A DNA stretch of 64,000 nt from Mycolicibacterium tokaiense. Lineage in GTDB: Bacteria > Actinomycetota > Actinomycetes > Mycobacteriales > Mycobacteriaceae. Shown piece after piece: positions 34,944 to 43,395 of this stretch. The notes below the pieces were generated by a model, which was not told where the DNA came from, ran no database searches, and was given only the letters and a program-made list of their open reading frames with translations. Numbering within the stretch: position 1 is the first letter of the stretch; each line of letters opens with the position of its first letter. The translations under genes and the position numbers were made by a program. The DNA lies in assembly GCF_010725885.1 (NCBI RefSeq), contig NZ_AP022600.1:5952001-6016000 (forward strand), given 5' to 3'.

Positions 34944-36582
34944 ACCTGTCGAGAATACCCCTATCAACCAGCTCTGCGACGCTTACTCTCACACCGTCGG
35001 GGCCAACGATCATGTACTGCGTCGAATTCGGCGCCGGAGTTTGTCCGAACCACGGTTCGACAGGTCCTTGCAGGATCTGCCAGCCGGGCGGAAGTGGCTG
35101 CCCTGTCACCAGATAGCGGTTGTAATCCCCTCCGACCGATTCCGGCGTGAGGGCCCGGTCCGCGAAAGGAGTGCCGTCTGGTGCGAGGTATCGACCGTAC
35201 TCGGAGCCAAACCGGTCGATGATGGTTCCCTCCGACAGCTGAGCAGGCTGCGGGACGTACTCGGAGGGGAACCCGTTGTTGTCTGGCCAGATGCGCGATG
35301 CTGGTGTGCCGAACAACGACTCGAAATCCGCCGCAGGCAGGCCACCCGTCGGATCCCAGCCTCGCAGAACAGCGGCGGGTGCGCCGCCGGGGGTAACGAG
35401 CTCCGCCGGCAGCCCAGCCCGCACCGCTGCGAACTCACCACCGAACGGCAGGGTGGCTGCGGACGCGCCGACGTCGAAGGTCTTCTCACCGAGGTAGTGC
35501 GCGGCGCTGGGCGAGTTCAATGCGTTCTGGACCTCTCCAACAGCGGTGCCGACAGGATCGGTGATCGTCTCATTGAGGCCATGGACGAGGCCCGACCATG
35601 ACTCTTTGAGCGCGTCCACGCCCTCTTGCCCGGTCAGGTTCTTCAACAGTTGCTCGGTCGCAAACCAGCGGTCGCCGAAGCCCTCGGCGAAGCCAGGAGC
35701 GGGCATGCCGCCGGGTTCAGGCGGCTTCGCCTGAGGTAGTGGCTGTTGTGCGCGCATGACCATCTCGTTCAGCCGCCGCTCGATCTGGTCTGCAGGCACA
35801 CCGTCGCGTTTCATGACTTCACGGGCCACTGACTTGAATTCGTCGACCGCTCGAGGGTTCAGCGGAACCGGCACAGCGGCCGATGGAGGCGCGCCTAACA
35901 GCTCCCCCAAGTTGGTCGGCTCAAGGGGGCCATCCGACGGAACATCGGAGCCCGCCGGCGTAGAGACTTCTGAAGGCTGACTGACTGCGGGGTCACGGCC
36001 GTCGATGGGATTGCCAGCAGCACTCTCGCCGGTCAGGGATCCAAGTAGGTCGTCCAGATTTGGTCCTTGCGCAGCGGACGGTGCGGCGATGGGAACAATG
36101 CCGCCCGCCATGTCAATGGCGTTGGCAAGCGCGGCATCAACCAAGTTGGCCTCACCGATCAGCTTGTCGACTCTCGACTGAAGCTGCTCCTGCTTGAGCA
36201 ACAGCTCCATCGGGTTACCGCTGAAGCCGGGACCGGCCACCACTTGCCCTGATATCGGGTCGATCTCCATGCCCAGCGAGGCGGCGTCCGCCTTCAAGGT
36301 CGCCAAGTCTGACCTGATGCGTTCGATCTCATCGGCCGCGCTGCGGGCCGCGTTCGCAACTGCCAGGGCCTCTCTGCCGTGCGCATCCAGATCGTCACGG
36401 GTCTTCCCGATCGCTTCCTTCGCCGCTTCGGCTGCTTCACCGCCCCAGGTGGTAAAGGCGGGCAGTGTTGCCAAGCCGTTTGCAGCGTCCTGCACCGCTT
36501 GAGCACGGCTGGTGGCAGCGTGGAAAACCTCGCGGACGTCACCCGCATTCCAACGCTCGATATCGGCAAAAGTCAGGGTCAT
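34921..36582 (-). CDS. Polymorphic toxin with WXG-like N-terminal domain and C-terminal TNT NAD-glycohydrolase domain
   Basis: A 553-residue protein. Residues 1-160 are the same WXG-like helical domain as 9609-10712 (Trp46-Gly-Gly48); a Pro/Ser-rich linker and a helical middle follow; about 440-553 is a TNT domain like that of CpnT. It keeps the RFGSEYGRYLAPDG stretch, a downstream RAL, PWFGQ and Gln522 in STQY, residues matching those known to bind or cleave NAD+. It would be a secreted NAD+-depleting toxin for bacterial or host cells. No signal peptide; export by a type VII system is inferred from the WXG domain. The immunity gene overlaps its end. Confidence 0.82.
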   Translation of the reverse strand: MTLTFADIERWNAGDVREVFHAATSRAQAVQDAANGLATLPAFTTWGGEAAEAAKEAIGKTRDDLDAHGREALAVANAARSAADEIERIRSDLATLKADAASLGMEIDPISGQVVAGPGFSGNPMELLLKQEQLQSRVDKLIGEANLVDAALANAIDMAGGIVPIAAPSAAQGPNLDDLLGSLTGESAAGNPIDGRDPAVSQPSEVSTPAGSDVPSDGPLEPTNLGELLGAPPSAAVPVPLNPRAVDEFKSVAREVMKRDGVPADQIERRLNEMVMRAQQPLPQAKPPEPGGMPAPGFAEGFGDRWFATEQLLKNLTGQEGVDALKESWSGLVHGLNETITDPVGTAVGEVQNALNSPSAAHYLGEKTFDVGASAATLPFGGEFAAVRAGLPAELVTPGGAPAAVLRGWDPTGGLPAADFESLFGTPASRIWPDNNGFPSEYVPQPAQLSEGTIIDRFGSEYGRYLAPDGTPFADRALTPESVGGDYNRYLVTGQPLPPGWQILQGPVEPWFGQTPAPNSTQYMIVGPDGVRVSVAELVDRGILDRYGPPLGR

Positions 36583-36713
36583 CGCACGCAGCCGCTATAT
36601 CTCAGCGGATCCACTCTTCACAGCGATCACTCCCCCCGTTCTGCTCCTCCACCCACATACTTAGCAGCATCGGCAAGGTAGCGGTAGTCACCCGGCCGCG
36701 GCGCCGACCATGC

Positions 36714-37502
36714 CTACGTGATGCCCCCACCCTCAACCCGCACCACAGTGATCTCCGCCTTCTCGAACGGCAGCACATCGTCATCCGTCGCAGCACTGTC
36801 GGTCACCAGCGTCGCCCCGGGCGGGATCGGCGCCCACGCGTGGAAGGGGCGCCGGCCCAGCTTGTCGGCGTGCGCCAGCACGTATAGCTCCGAACTGCGT
36901 TGCATCATCAGCTCTTTGAGCCGGGTCTGCTCCAATTCTGCTTCGCAGATGCCGAACTCAGCGGTCACGGCGTCGGCACCCAGGAACGCGCGGTCGAAGG
37001 TCAGCCGCTCCAGGGTGGCCTCGGCAATGGGCCCAACGAAGCCCTGACTCAGATGCCGCAGGGTGCCGCCGATGCATTCCACCCGCACGTCGTTGGCGTC
37101 GGCCAGCGCCTCCAGTGTGGTCAGGCCCGAGGTGACGACAGTCAGTCCGGGCACCCGGCCCAGGTACTCCCCCATCGCCCCCACGGTGGTGCCGGCGTCC
37201 AGCAGGATGGTCTCACCCGGGCGCACCTGGCTGGCGGCCCACCGCGCGATCGCGTGCTTGGCGTCGAAGCCCTGCTGAGCGCGCTGGCGCAGCGACGATT
37301 CGGGGTGCCGCTCCAGCGCGATGGCACCGCCGTAGGTGCGGGCGATCAACCCCTGATCGGTCAGCATGCTCAGGTCCCGGCGGATGGTAGACGCCGTGAC
37401 GCCGAACTGAACCGAGAGTTCCTCGACGTTGGTCAGCCCCGTGGAACGCGCCAGCCGGACGATCTCGGCGCGCCGCGCTGTGGAACCCCGTGGGGGCATC
37501 AA
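36714..37502 (-). CDS. DeoR-family transcriptional regulator
   Basis: A 262-residue DeoR regulator: N-terminal helix-turn-helix (about 8-62, with TASTIRRDLSML) and a DeoR sensor domain (LDAGTTVGAM, FLGADAV, ELMMQRSS). Such proteins bind phosphorylated sugars or sugar-acid intermediates. It is the last gene of the leftward catabolic operon, six bases after the kinase/PdxA gene with AGGAGAAG upstream; its likely target is the divergent region 43149-43395. Confidence 0.87.
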   Translation of the reverse strand: MMPPRGSTARRAEIVRLARSTGLTNVEELSVQFGVTASTIRRDLSMLTDQGLIARTYGGAIALERHPESSLRQRAQQGFDAKHAIARWAASQVRPGETILLDAGTTVGAMGEYLGRVPGLTVVTSGLTTLEALADANDVRVECIGGTLRHLSQGFVGPIAEATLERLTFDRAFLGADAVTAEFGICEAELEQTRLKELMMQRSSELYVLAHADKLGRRPFHAWAPIPPGATLVTDSAATDDDVLPFEKAEITVVRVEGGGIT

Positions 37503-37508
37503 CTTCTC

Positions 37509-39689
37509 CTAATTGAGAACAGTTGTGCTGGTGGCCAGTTCAGTGGCCTGCCGTAGAGCTTCGATCATGCTACCCGCTTCGGCAATGCCCTTACCGGCGA
37601 TGTCGAAGGCGGTGCCGTGGTCCACCGAGGTCCGGATCACGGGCAGCCCCACCGTGATGTTCACCCCGGCCTCGATGCCCAGCACCTTCACCGGGCCGTG
37701 GCCCTGGTCGTGGTACATCGCGACGATCAGGTCGTAATCACCACGGCCGGCCAGGAAGAACGCGGTGTCGGCGGGCAGCGGGCCGTGCGCATCGATGCCG
37801 TCGGCCACCAGCGCGGCCACCGCGGGCACGATCTTCTGGTCCTCCTCGCCGTACCCGAACAGCCCGCCCTCGCCGGCGTGCGGGTTGATACCGCACAGCC
37901 CGATCTTCGGGTTCGGGATGCCCGAGCGCACCAGCGCCTCATGGCCGCGGCGCACCGTGCGCTCCACCAGCCCGGGCTCGATCTTGGCCACCGCATCGAT
38001 CAGGCCGATGTGGGTGGTGACGTGAATGACCTTGAGCTTGGGCGTCGAGAGCATCATCGACACCTCCTCGGTGCCGGTCAGATGCGCCAGCAGCTCGGTG
38101 TGCCCGGGGAAGATGTGCCCGGCGGCGTGCAGCGCCTCCTTGTTCAGCGGCGCGGTGCAGATGGCCTGCACCTCACCGCGGGTGGCGAGTTCGGCGGCCA
38201 CGCGGATGTATTCGTAGGCGGCGTTCCCTGCGACGGCGGACAGCTCTCCCCACGGCAGGTCGGCGGGCAGCAGATCCAGATCGATCACATTGATCCGGCC
38301 GAGCACCGTGTCGGCGTCGGCCACGGACTCGACGGTCACGATGTCGCAGGAGATGCCGAGCAGTTCGGCGGCCTGGGCCAGCCGCTTGGCGTCACCGATG
38401 ACAACGGGCACACACCGGCTCAGCGTGGCCTGGTCCAGCACGGCGGGCACGATCACCTCGGGGCCGATGCCGGCGCCGTCGCCCATGGTGATGGCAACAA
38501 TGGGACGAGTGGTCATGGTGGGTGTCTCCTGACTGGTGATAGCGGTGTCACGCTCCGGCGGCGATGCCAGATACGCGGCGATGTCGGCGAGGCTGGTGCG
38601 TTCACCGAAACTGCCGGGGCGGGTGACGATTCGGCGGCCGTCAGACGCGGTGCTGACGACGGCGCCGTGATGCACGGTGTCCACGGGGCACAAGGTGTGA
38701 ACCCCGAGGGCATCGACAACCGCTCGCGCGGTCTCTCCCCCGGTGAGAACCAGATCGGGGTTGTGTGACACGGAGCGGTCCACCTGGGCGATGAAACGGC
38801 CGAGCGCGGTGGACAGGGCCCGCTGGTGTGCGACGGGGACGGATCCGACGATGGCGACGACGACGTGCTCGTCACCGCCGAGAAGCGTGGCGACACACTC
38901 ACTGTCGATGCTCCCGGCCAGCAGGCGATCAGCGTCGAGGGCGACCTGCACGGCCCCACGATCGAGGAGCGCGGCCACCTGGGCGGGCGCGTTCGGGGCG
39001 GCCGAGCCCACCACCGTCAGCACGGGGCCGACGCCGACGGTCGGTGACGCCGGTTGCGGAACCATCGGAAAGGTGCGCGCCAGCGCGGCGCCCAGGGCAG
39101 CGGTGCCGACCAACTGGGCGCCTGCGACTGTGGCAGCCACGGCCACCGCGGCATCGAGGTCGGCATCGTCAGCGACATTGCACACGGCCACCAGCCCGGC
39201 CTCGAGCGCGTCGAGCACTTCCAGCGGTGAGGAGCACAGTGCGCTGGGGCGGTGGATCAGGTCGGTGACGCTGTGCGGCGCGGGCCGGTCTTCCAGGTGC
39301 CACAACGTGGTGTCCGGTAACGGGATCCCGTTGACGTAGAGCACCCCATCGCGCATGGTCCGGCTCAGCGCGGGCAGTCCGGCGGCGACAATCACCGGAC
39401 CGCGGGCGGCCAGGGTGTCGACGATGACGCCGACGTGGCCGCGCAGCAGCGAGTCGATCTTGTGCATCACCGGCCGACCAGATGGCACCGCCTCGAGCGC
39501 CGTGCGCAGCACACATTCGGCGGCGTGCGCGTCCATGCCGCGGGAGTCCAGGTCCACCACGGCCACCGGGTGTGAGACGCCCTGGTGGGCGCGGAGTTCC
39601 AGCACGGCACCACCTCGGCCGAGGAACGCCGAGGCGGTCTCGGCGGCCCCGGAGAGGTCGTCGGCGAAGATGGTGATCCCGGCGTTCAC
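37509..39689 (-). CDS. Fused four-carbon sugar-acid kinase (DUF1537) and PdxA2-type dehydrogenase
   Basis: A single 726-residue frame. Residues 1 to about 390 form a DUF1537 kinase (FADDLSGAAET, MHKIDSLLRGHVG, TGGETARAV) that would phosphorylate threonate, erythronate or a like acid. Residues 392-726 form a complete PdxA2 dehydrogenase (MGDGAGIGPEV, FPGHTELL, GINPHAGEGG, AMYHDQGHG with metal His residues) that oxidises and decarboxylates the 4-phospho-acid to dihydroxyacetone phosphate. Usually these are two genes. No stop separates them, yet CAGGAG plus the ATG at 38516 sit at the joint, so both a fusion and a separately started PdxA2 are possible. GTG start 39689 overlaps the SDR stop. Confidence 0.8.
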   Translation of the reverse strand: MNAGITIFADDLSGAAETASAFLGRGGAVLELRAHQGVSHPVAVVDLDSRGMDAHAAECVLRTALEAVPSGRPVMHKIDSLLRGHVGVIVDTLAARGPVIVAAGLPALSRTMRDGVLYVNGIPLPDTTLWHLEDRPAPHSVTDLIHRPSALCSSPLEVLDALEAGLVAVCNVADDADLDAAVAVAATVAGAQLVGTAALGAALARTFPMVPQPASPTVGVGPVLTVVGSAAPNAPAQVAALLDRGAVQVALDADRLLAGSIDSECVATLLGGDEHVVVAIVGSVPVAHQRALSTALGRFIAQVDRSVSHNPDLVLTGGETARAVVDALGVHTLCPVDTVHHGAVVSTASDGRRIVTRPGSFGERTSLADIAAYLASPPERDTAITSQETPTMTTRPIVAITMGDGAGIGPEVIVPAVLDQATLSRCVPVVIGDAKRLAQAAELLGISCDIVTVESVADADTVLGRINVIDLDLLPADLPWGELSAVAGNAAYEYIRVAAELATRGEVQAICTAPLNKEALHAAGHIFPGHTELLAHLTGTEEVSMMLSTPKLKVIHVTTHIGLIDAVAKIEPGLVERTVRRGHEALVRSGIPNPKIGLCGINPHAGEGGLFGYGEEDQKIVPAVAALVADGIDAHGPLPADTAFFLAGRGDYDLIVAMYHDQGHGPVKVLGIEAGVNITVGLPVIRTSVDHGTAFDIAGKGIAEAGSMIEALRQATELATSTTVLN

Positions 39690-40357
39690 AGTGACATCCC
39701 CGCACACTGCGTGAGCACTTGGCCGGTGATGCTGCGGGCGTCGGGACCGAGCAGGAATGCGACCAGCCCGGCCACCTCGTCGGCGTCGATGAGGCGGCCC
39801 ATCGGCGGCATCTTCGGCGGGGTGTGGGTGCGGTTGGGGTCGGCCAGCATCGGGGTGTCGGTCGGGCCGGGGGCCACCACGTTGACCGTCACCCCACGGG
39901 TCACCAGTTCGGCGGCCCAGGAACGGGCCAGCCCCGCCAGTGCCGCCTTGGTGGCGGCGTACTGGCTCTTGCCGGCACTGCCGGTCATGGTGCGGCTGCC
40001 GAGCAGGACGATGCGTCCGCCGTCGGTGATCCGGGGTGCCAGGGCGTTGGCCAGCACCTCGGCGGCGCCGACGTGCACGCGCCACATCTGGGCGCTGTGC
40101 TCGGGGTCGAGGTGGCCCAGGGGTGCGCTGAACTGCAGACCGGCGGCATGCACCAGGGCGTCCACCGACTCGACTGTGCTGAGTTCTGCCGCGAGCGAAT
40201 CGAACTCGGTCATGTCGGCTGCCACCCACCGGAAGCCGTCGGCGGCGATGCCGGGGTCGCGGCGGCTCAGCCCGAGGACGTCCCACCCGTCTGCCAGCAG
40301 CCGGGTGGTGATGGCGGCGCCGATGCCGGAGCTGGCGCCGGTGACGACCGCTTTCAT
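39686..40357 (-). CDS. Short-chain dehydrogenase/reductase of the sugar-acid cluster
   Basis: A 223-residue classical SDR: TGASSGIGAAI at the N terminus, HAAG (about 68), catalytic Ser in LLGSRTMTG and YAATK (about 137-141). In this operon it could convert a sugar lactone or keto-acid made by the hydrolase step to the acid or alcohol used by the DUF1537 kinase; this role is inferred. It overlaps both neighbours by four bases. Confidence 0.85.
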   Translation of the reverse strand: MKAVVTGASSGIGAAITTRLLADGWDVLGLSRRDPGIAADGFRWVAADMTEFDSLAAELSTVESVDALVHAAGLQFSAPLGHLDPEHSAQMWRVHVGAAEVLANALAPRITDGGRIVLLGSRTMTGSAGKSQYAATKAALAGLARSWAAELVTRGVTVNVVAPGPTDTPMLADPNRTHTPPKMPPMGRLIDADEVAGLVAFLLGPDARSITGQVLTQCAGMSL

Positions 40358-41568
40358 GGTGTGGCCCCGCGCAGCCAGTCGGGCTCCAGGGCAACGTATT
40401 CGATGGCCTGGCGGAAGCGGGTAAAGGCGACATGGAGCCGGTCGCCATCACAGCAGATCGACGGGTAGGACAGTTCGCGGTTCAGCGCGTCGCGGGAGTT
40501 GTTGGACAGGCAGTACCCGTCGCCGTCTTCGATGGTGCGTCGCCACGGCCAGGTGAGGCCGCCGTCGTCGGAGAACGCCAGCGTCATCGGCGCGCGGGGC
40601 GCGCCCCAGAAGGCGGTGCGCTCGCCGGTGTCCACCACCACCGGCGCTGCACCGTCGGGTGCGGGGCCGTCGGCGATGCCGTCGTCGTCGATCTCGTCGT
40701 ACAGCGAGAGCCGGCGCGCGGTGGCGTCGGCGGCACTGGAATGGTTGAACACCAGGGCCAGCCGGTCCTCGGGCAGCACCACGAACTGGATGGAGGAGTT
40801 GTTGTTGGGCAGTTCGGTGGGCTGGGGCGCCGACCAGCTCTGCCCGTCGTCGGTGGACACGCTGCGGTAGATCGCATCGGCCCAGCGGCTGCGGAACAGC
40901 GCCACCAGGGTGCCGTCGGAGAGCCGACCGATGTTCATGTGCACACAGCCGGTGCTCTCGGGCACCGCAACCTCGGACCAGGTGGCGCCGCCGTCGTCGG
41001 AGAGCAGCACGGCGCTGTAATCGCGGTTGCCCACCCACTTTTCGCCGGGCACCCGCACGCAGTAGAAGATCGGCAGCAGCAGGCGTCCGCTGCGCAGCTT
41101 TACCGGGGGTTGCCGAATGAACACCCCGGCCTCGTCGGTGGCCGGGATCAGGGTGTGGGTGGGGCCGAAGCTGCGGCCGCCGTCGAGGGAGATCCGGCGC
41201 TGCACCCGGGCGGTGTCCTGGTTGCCGGCGTGCTGGGAGGTCCACATCAGCCACACCTCGTCGCCGCCGTGGACGTAGAGCACGGGGTTCTGCTCGGAGC
41301 GGGTGTTGTCATCGGAGAGCTGCTGCGGGGTGGTCCAGGTGTCGGCGCCCGGGTCCAGGCGGGAGAACCACACGCTGATGTCGGCGACACCCTCCTGGGT
41401 GCCGGAGAACCACACGCACGCCAGCGCGCCGTCGGGCAGCACGGTGAGGTTGGCGGCGTGGTTCTGGATGTGCGGGGGCGGCAACAGGGTTTCGCGACGG
41501 CCGGGCTCGTCGTGCGGGCGCAGCACACCGTCGGTGTGCAGGGTGGAGGTGTCCGCGGTGGTGGTCAT
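40354..41568 (-). CDS. Sialidase-fold (Asp-box/BNR repeat) protein
   Basis: A 404-residue six-bladed beta-propeller with four Asp-box repeats (SLDGGRSF, SDDGGATW, STDDGQSW, SDDGGLTW), like bacterial exo-sialidases. It lacks a signal peptide, so it acts in the cytoplasm on an imported substrate, probably a glycoside or uronic-acid conjugate; true sialidase activity is uncertain because the classic FRIP start motif is absent. The ATG at 41568 overlaps the binding-protein stop (ATGA); the frame extends 37 codons upstream with no ribosome site. Confidence 0.78.
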   Translation of the reverse strand: MTTTADTSTLHTDGVLRPHDEPGRRETLLPPPHIQNHAANLTVLPDGALACVWFSGTQEGVADISVWFSRLDPGADTWTTPQQLSDDNTRSEQNPVLYVHGGDEVWLMWTSQHAGNQDTARVQRRISLDGGRSFGPTHTLIPATDEAGVFIRQPPVKLRSGRLLLPIFYCVRVPGEKWVGNRDYSAVLLSDDGGATWSEVAVPESTGCVHMNIGRLSDGTLVALFRSRWADAIYRSVSTDDGQSWSAPQPTELPNNNSSIQFVVLPEDRLALVFNHSSAADATARRLSLYDEIDDDGIADGPAPDGAAPVVVDTGERTAFWGAPRAPMTLAFSDDGGLTWPWRRTIEDGDGYCLSNNSRDALNRELSYPSICCDGDRLHVAFTRFRQAIEYVALEPDWLRGATP

Positions 41569-43148
41569 GAGTTTCCGTTCAGGGTCACAGCAGCCAGGTC
41601 GTAGGAGTTGGTGGGGCGCAGGTCGATTCCGTCGATGCGGGTGCGCCGGCCGAGCACGGCCTTGGGGACGAAGGACCACAGCATGGGGCAGGTGTCCCAG
41701 ATGCGGCGCTGCGCATCAGCCAAGAGCGCATCGCGGCGGGCGGGTTCCACCTCCTCGGAGGCCTGGGTGATGATCGCGGTGATCTCCGGGAACAGGTAGC
41801 CGTGGTAGGTGTCGCGGGTCTCTTCCTTCTCCGGGGTGCCGGCGTACATGCCCTGCAGGATGGTCAGCGCCAGGCCGGTGGGGCTGGGGTAGCCGTTGCC
41901 CAGGATGTCCCAGTCGCCGGCCTTGCCCTGGCGCCACTGCGCGATGTCGCCGCCGGGTTCGAACTGCTGCAGGGTGGCGCCCACGCCGGCCGCCGAGAGC
42001 ATCTGCAGCACCGATTCCATGATGTCGGTGTCGGCGGCGAATTCCCCGCTCTCCCAGATGATCTTGACACGCAGATCCTCCAGGCCCAGGGAACGCAACT
42101 CCGACTTGGTGCGATCAGGGTCGAAGGTGTAGCTCCCGGTTTCGATGGCACCGGCCAGGCTCAACGGGATGACGCCGCGCGAGGCGGTGGCCGAACCCTG
42201 CATCACATTGTCGATCAGCGACTGCCCGTCGATGGCATAGGTCAGGGCTCGGCGGACGCGGGCGTCGGCCAACGGGTGCCCGGCCGGCTTGCGGAAGTTG
42301 TAGAACAGCTGGTTCAGCCGCACCCCGTCGGTGTGCTGGACGGCGACGCCGTTGAGTCCCTCGATCTGGTCGGTGGAGTCGGGGGTGATGGAGTCGATGA
42401 CGTCGAGCTCGCCGCTCCGCAGGGCGACCACGCGGCTGGACTCGTCGGGCATGAAGCGCACCTGCACCTGCTCCACGTGGGGTGCTGTGCCCCAGTAGTT
42501 CTCGTTGCGCGCCAGCGAGTAAGTGCCCGAGCCGCGGTCGGAGGCGGTGACGATGTAGGGCCCGGTGCCGACACCGCCGGAGAGGTCTTCGGGCTTGTTG
42601 GCCGCCGCCGGGGTGATGAGGATGTTCGACATCAGGTAGTCGAGCACCGGCACCGGGCGGGTGGTGTTGAGGAAGAAGCTGTTGGCGTCGAGGGGCTCCA
42701 CCGTCGGCCACTCGGGGAAGAAGCCGGCCACGAACGATCCGTCGACCTGTTGGTACATCGACAGGGCGGTGGCCACGTCCTGCACCTGCACCGCGCTGCC
42801 GTCGGAGTAGCGGATGCCGGGGCGCAGGTGGACGAACCAGCGGGTGGGCTCGACGAGGCGGAACTCGTCGGCCAGCACCAGCCGCGGGGTGAGGTCGGTG
42901 GTGATCTCGGTGAGGGCCTGGCGCACGGCGCGCTGCACAGTGAGCGCGGCGTCGTACTGAAGAAGCTTGTTGTCCAACGTGTTCAGTGCGCGGTTGAGGC
43001 CCAGGCTGATCGCGTTGGGCCCGGGGCGGCCGGTGGGCGTGGCGCAGGACGCCACGACGGGCGCCAGGGCCATGCCGGCGCCGAGCAGCAGGCTGGAGCG
43101 CAGCATCGACCTGCGGGTAAAGCGTCGATCGAGTGGCGACTCGGTCAT
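41565..43148 (-). CDS. Peptide-type ABC solute-binding lipoprotein (SBP_bac_5/DppA-like)
   Basis: A 527-residue binding protein with a twin-arginine-like start (RRFTRRSMLRSS), hydrophobic segment and a lipobox ending VVASC, then a SBP_bac_5 body (RHLRP-type region, VRRALTYAIDGQSL). Besides peptides this family binds oligosaccharides, nickel and opines. The partner permeases and ATPases are on the divergent side (43396-47015), so the whole transporter is split across the promoter region. GGAGG lies seven bases before the ATG at 43148. Confidence 0.87.
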   Translation of the reverse strand: MTESPLDRRFTRRSMLRSSLLLGAGMALAPVVASCATPTGRPGPNAISLGLNRALNTLDNKLLQYDAALTVQRAVRQALTEITTDLTPRLVLADEFRLVEPTRWFVHLRPGIRYSDGSAVQVQDVATALSMYQQVDGSFVAGFFPEWPTVEPLDANSFFLNTTRPVPVLDYLMSNILITPAAANKPEDLSGGVGTGPYIVTASDRGSGTYSLARNENYWGTAPHVEQVQVRFMPDESSRVVALRSGELDVIDSITPDSTDQIEGLNGVAVQHTDGVRLNQLFYNFRKPAGHPLADARVRRALTYAIDGQSLIDNVMQGSATASRGVIPLSLAGAIETGSYTFDPDRTKSELRSLGLEDLRVKIIWESGEFAADTDIMESVLQMLSAAGVGATLQQFEPGGDIAQWRQGKAGDWDILGNGYPSPTGLALTILQGMYAGTPEKEETRDTYHGYLFPEITAIITQASEEVEPARRDALLADAQRRIWDTCPMLWSFVPKAVLGRRTRIDGIDLRPTNSYDLAAVTLNGNS

Positions 43149-43395
43149 CGTCGACCTCCGAGTAGTGGCGGGTGGCGCGGTCACCAGAAACCAGTGAGCC
43201 TGTGACTGCTGCCACACAGACCATAACCGTTCTGCGCACAACACGCAATATTGGATTTGCATCTTGCGCATTACGCGCATCAATGTCATTGTGATCTGGA
43301 CGACAAACCTTTCGTCAGTCGGCGTCCACCACGCGTGGAGTGCCGCTGCAGATCAGAAGGGTCGATGATGACCACACAGGTTCTTCACGAGGCCG
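43149..43395. promoter_or_regulatory. Divergent promoter region of the sugar-acid cluster with repeated TGCGCA sites
   Basis: The 247-bp gap holds TGCGCA at 43233-43238 and 43265-43270, with the direct pair TGCGCAT-TA-CGCGCAT (43265-43280) around the most A+T-rich part, and a perfect CCACGCGTGG palindrome at 43329-43338. These may be operators of the DeoR-type regulator at 36714-37502, which would control both arms. A 12-codon frame (43365-43403, AGAAGGG upstream) ends over the permease start and could act as a leader. Confidence 0.5.

Noticed and set aside
39690..40451. N-terminal extension of the kinase/PdxA2 frame up to 40451
   Set aside because: The translation is Arg/Pro-rich and lies over the SDR gene in another frame; the GTG at 39689 overlapping the SDR stop is the natural start.
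41802..43205. 467-codon plus-strand frame opposite the DppA-like gene
   Set aside because: Gly/Val/His/Asp-rich shadow translation; the minus strand encodes a clear lipoprotein.
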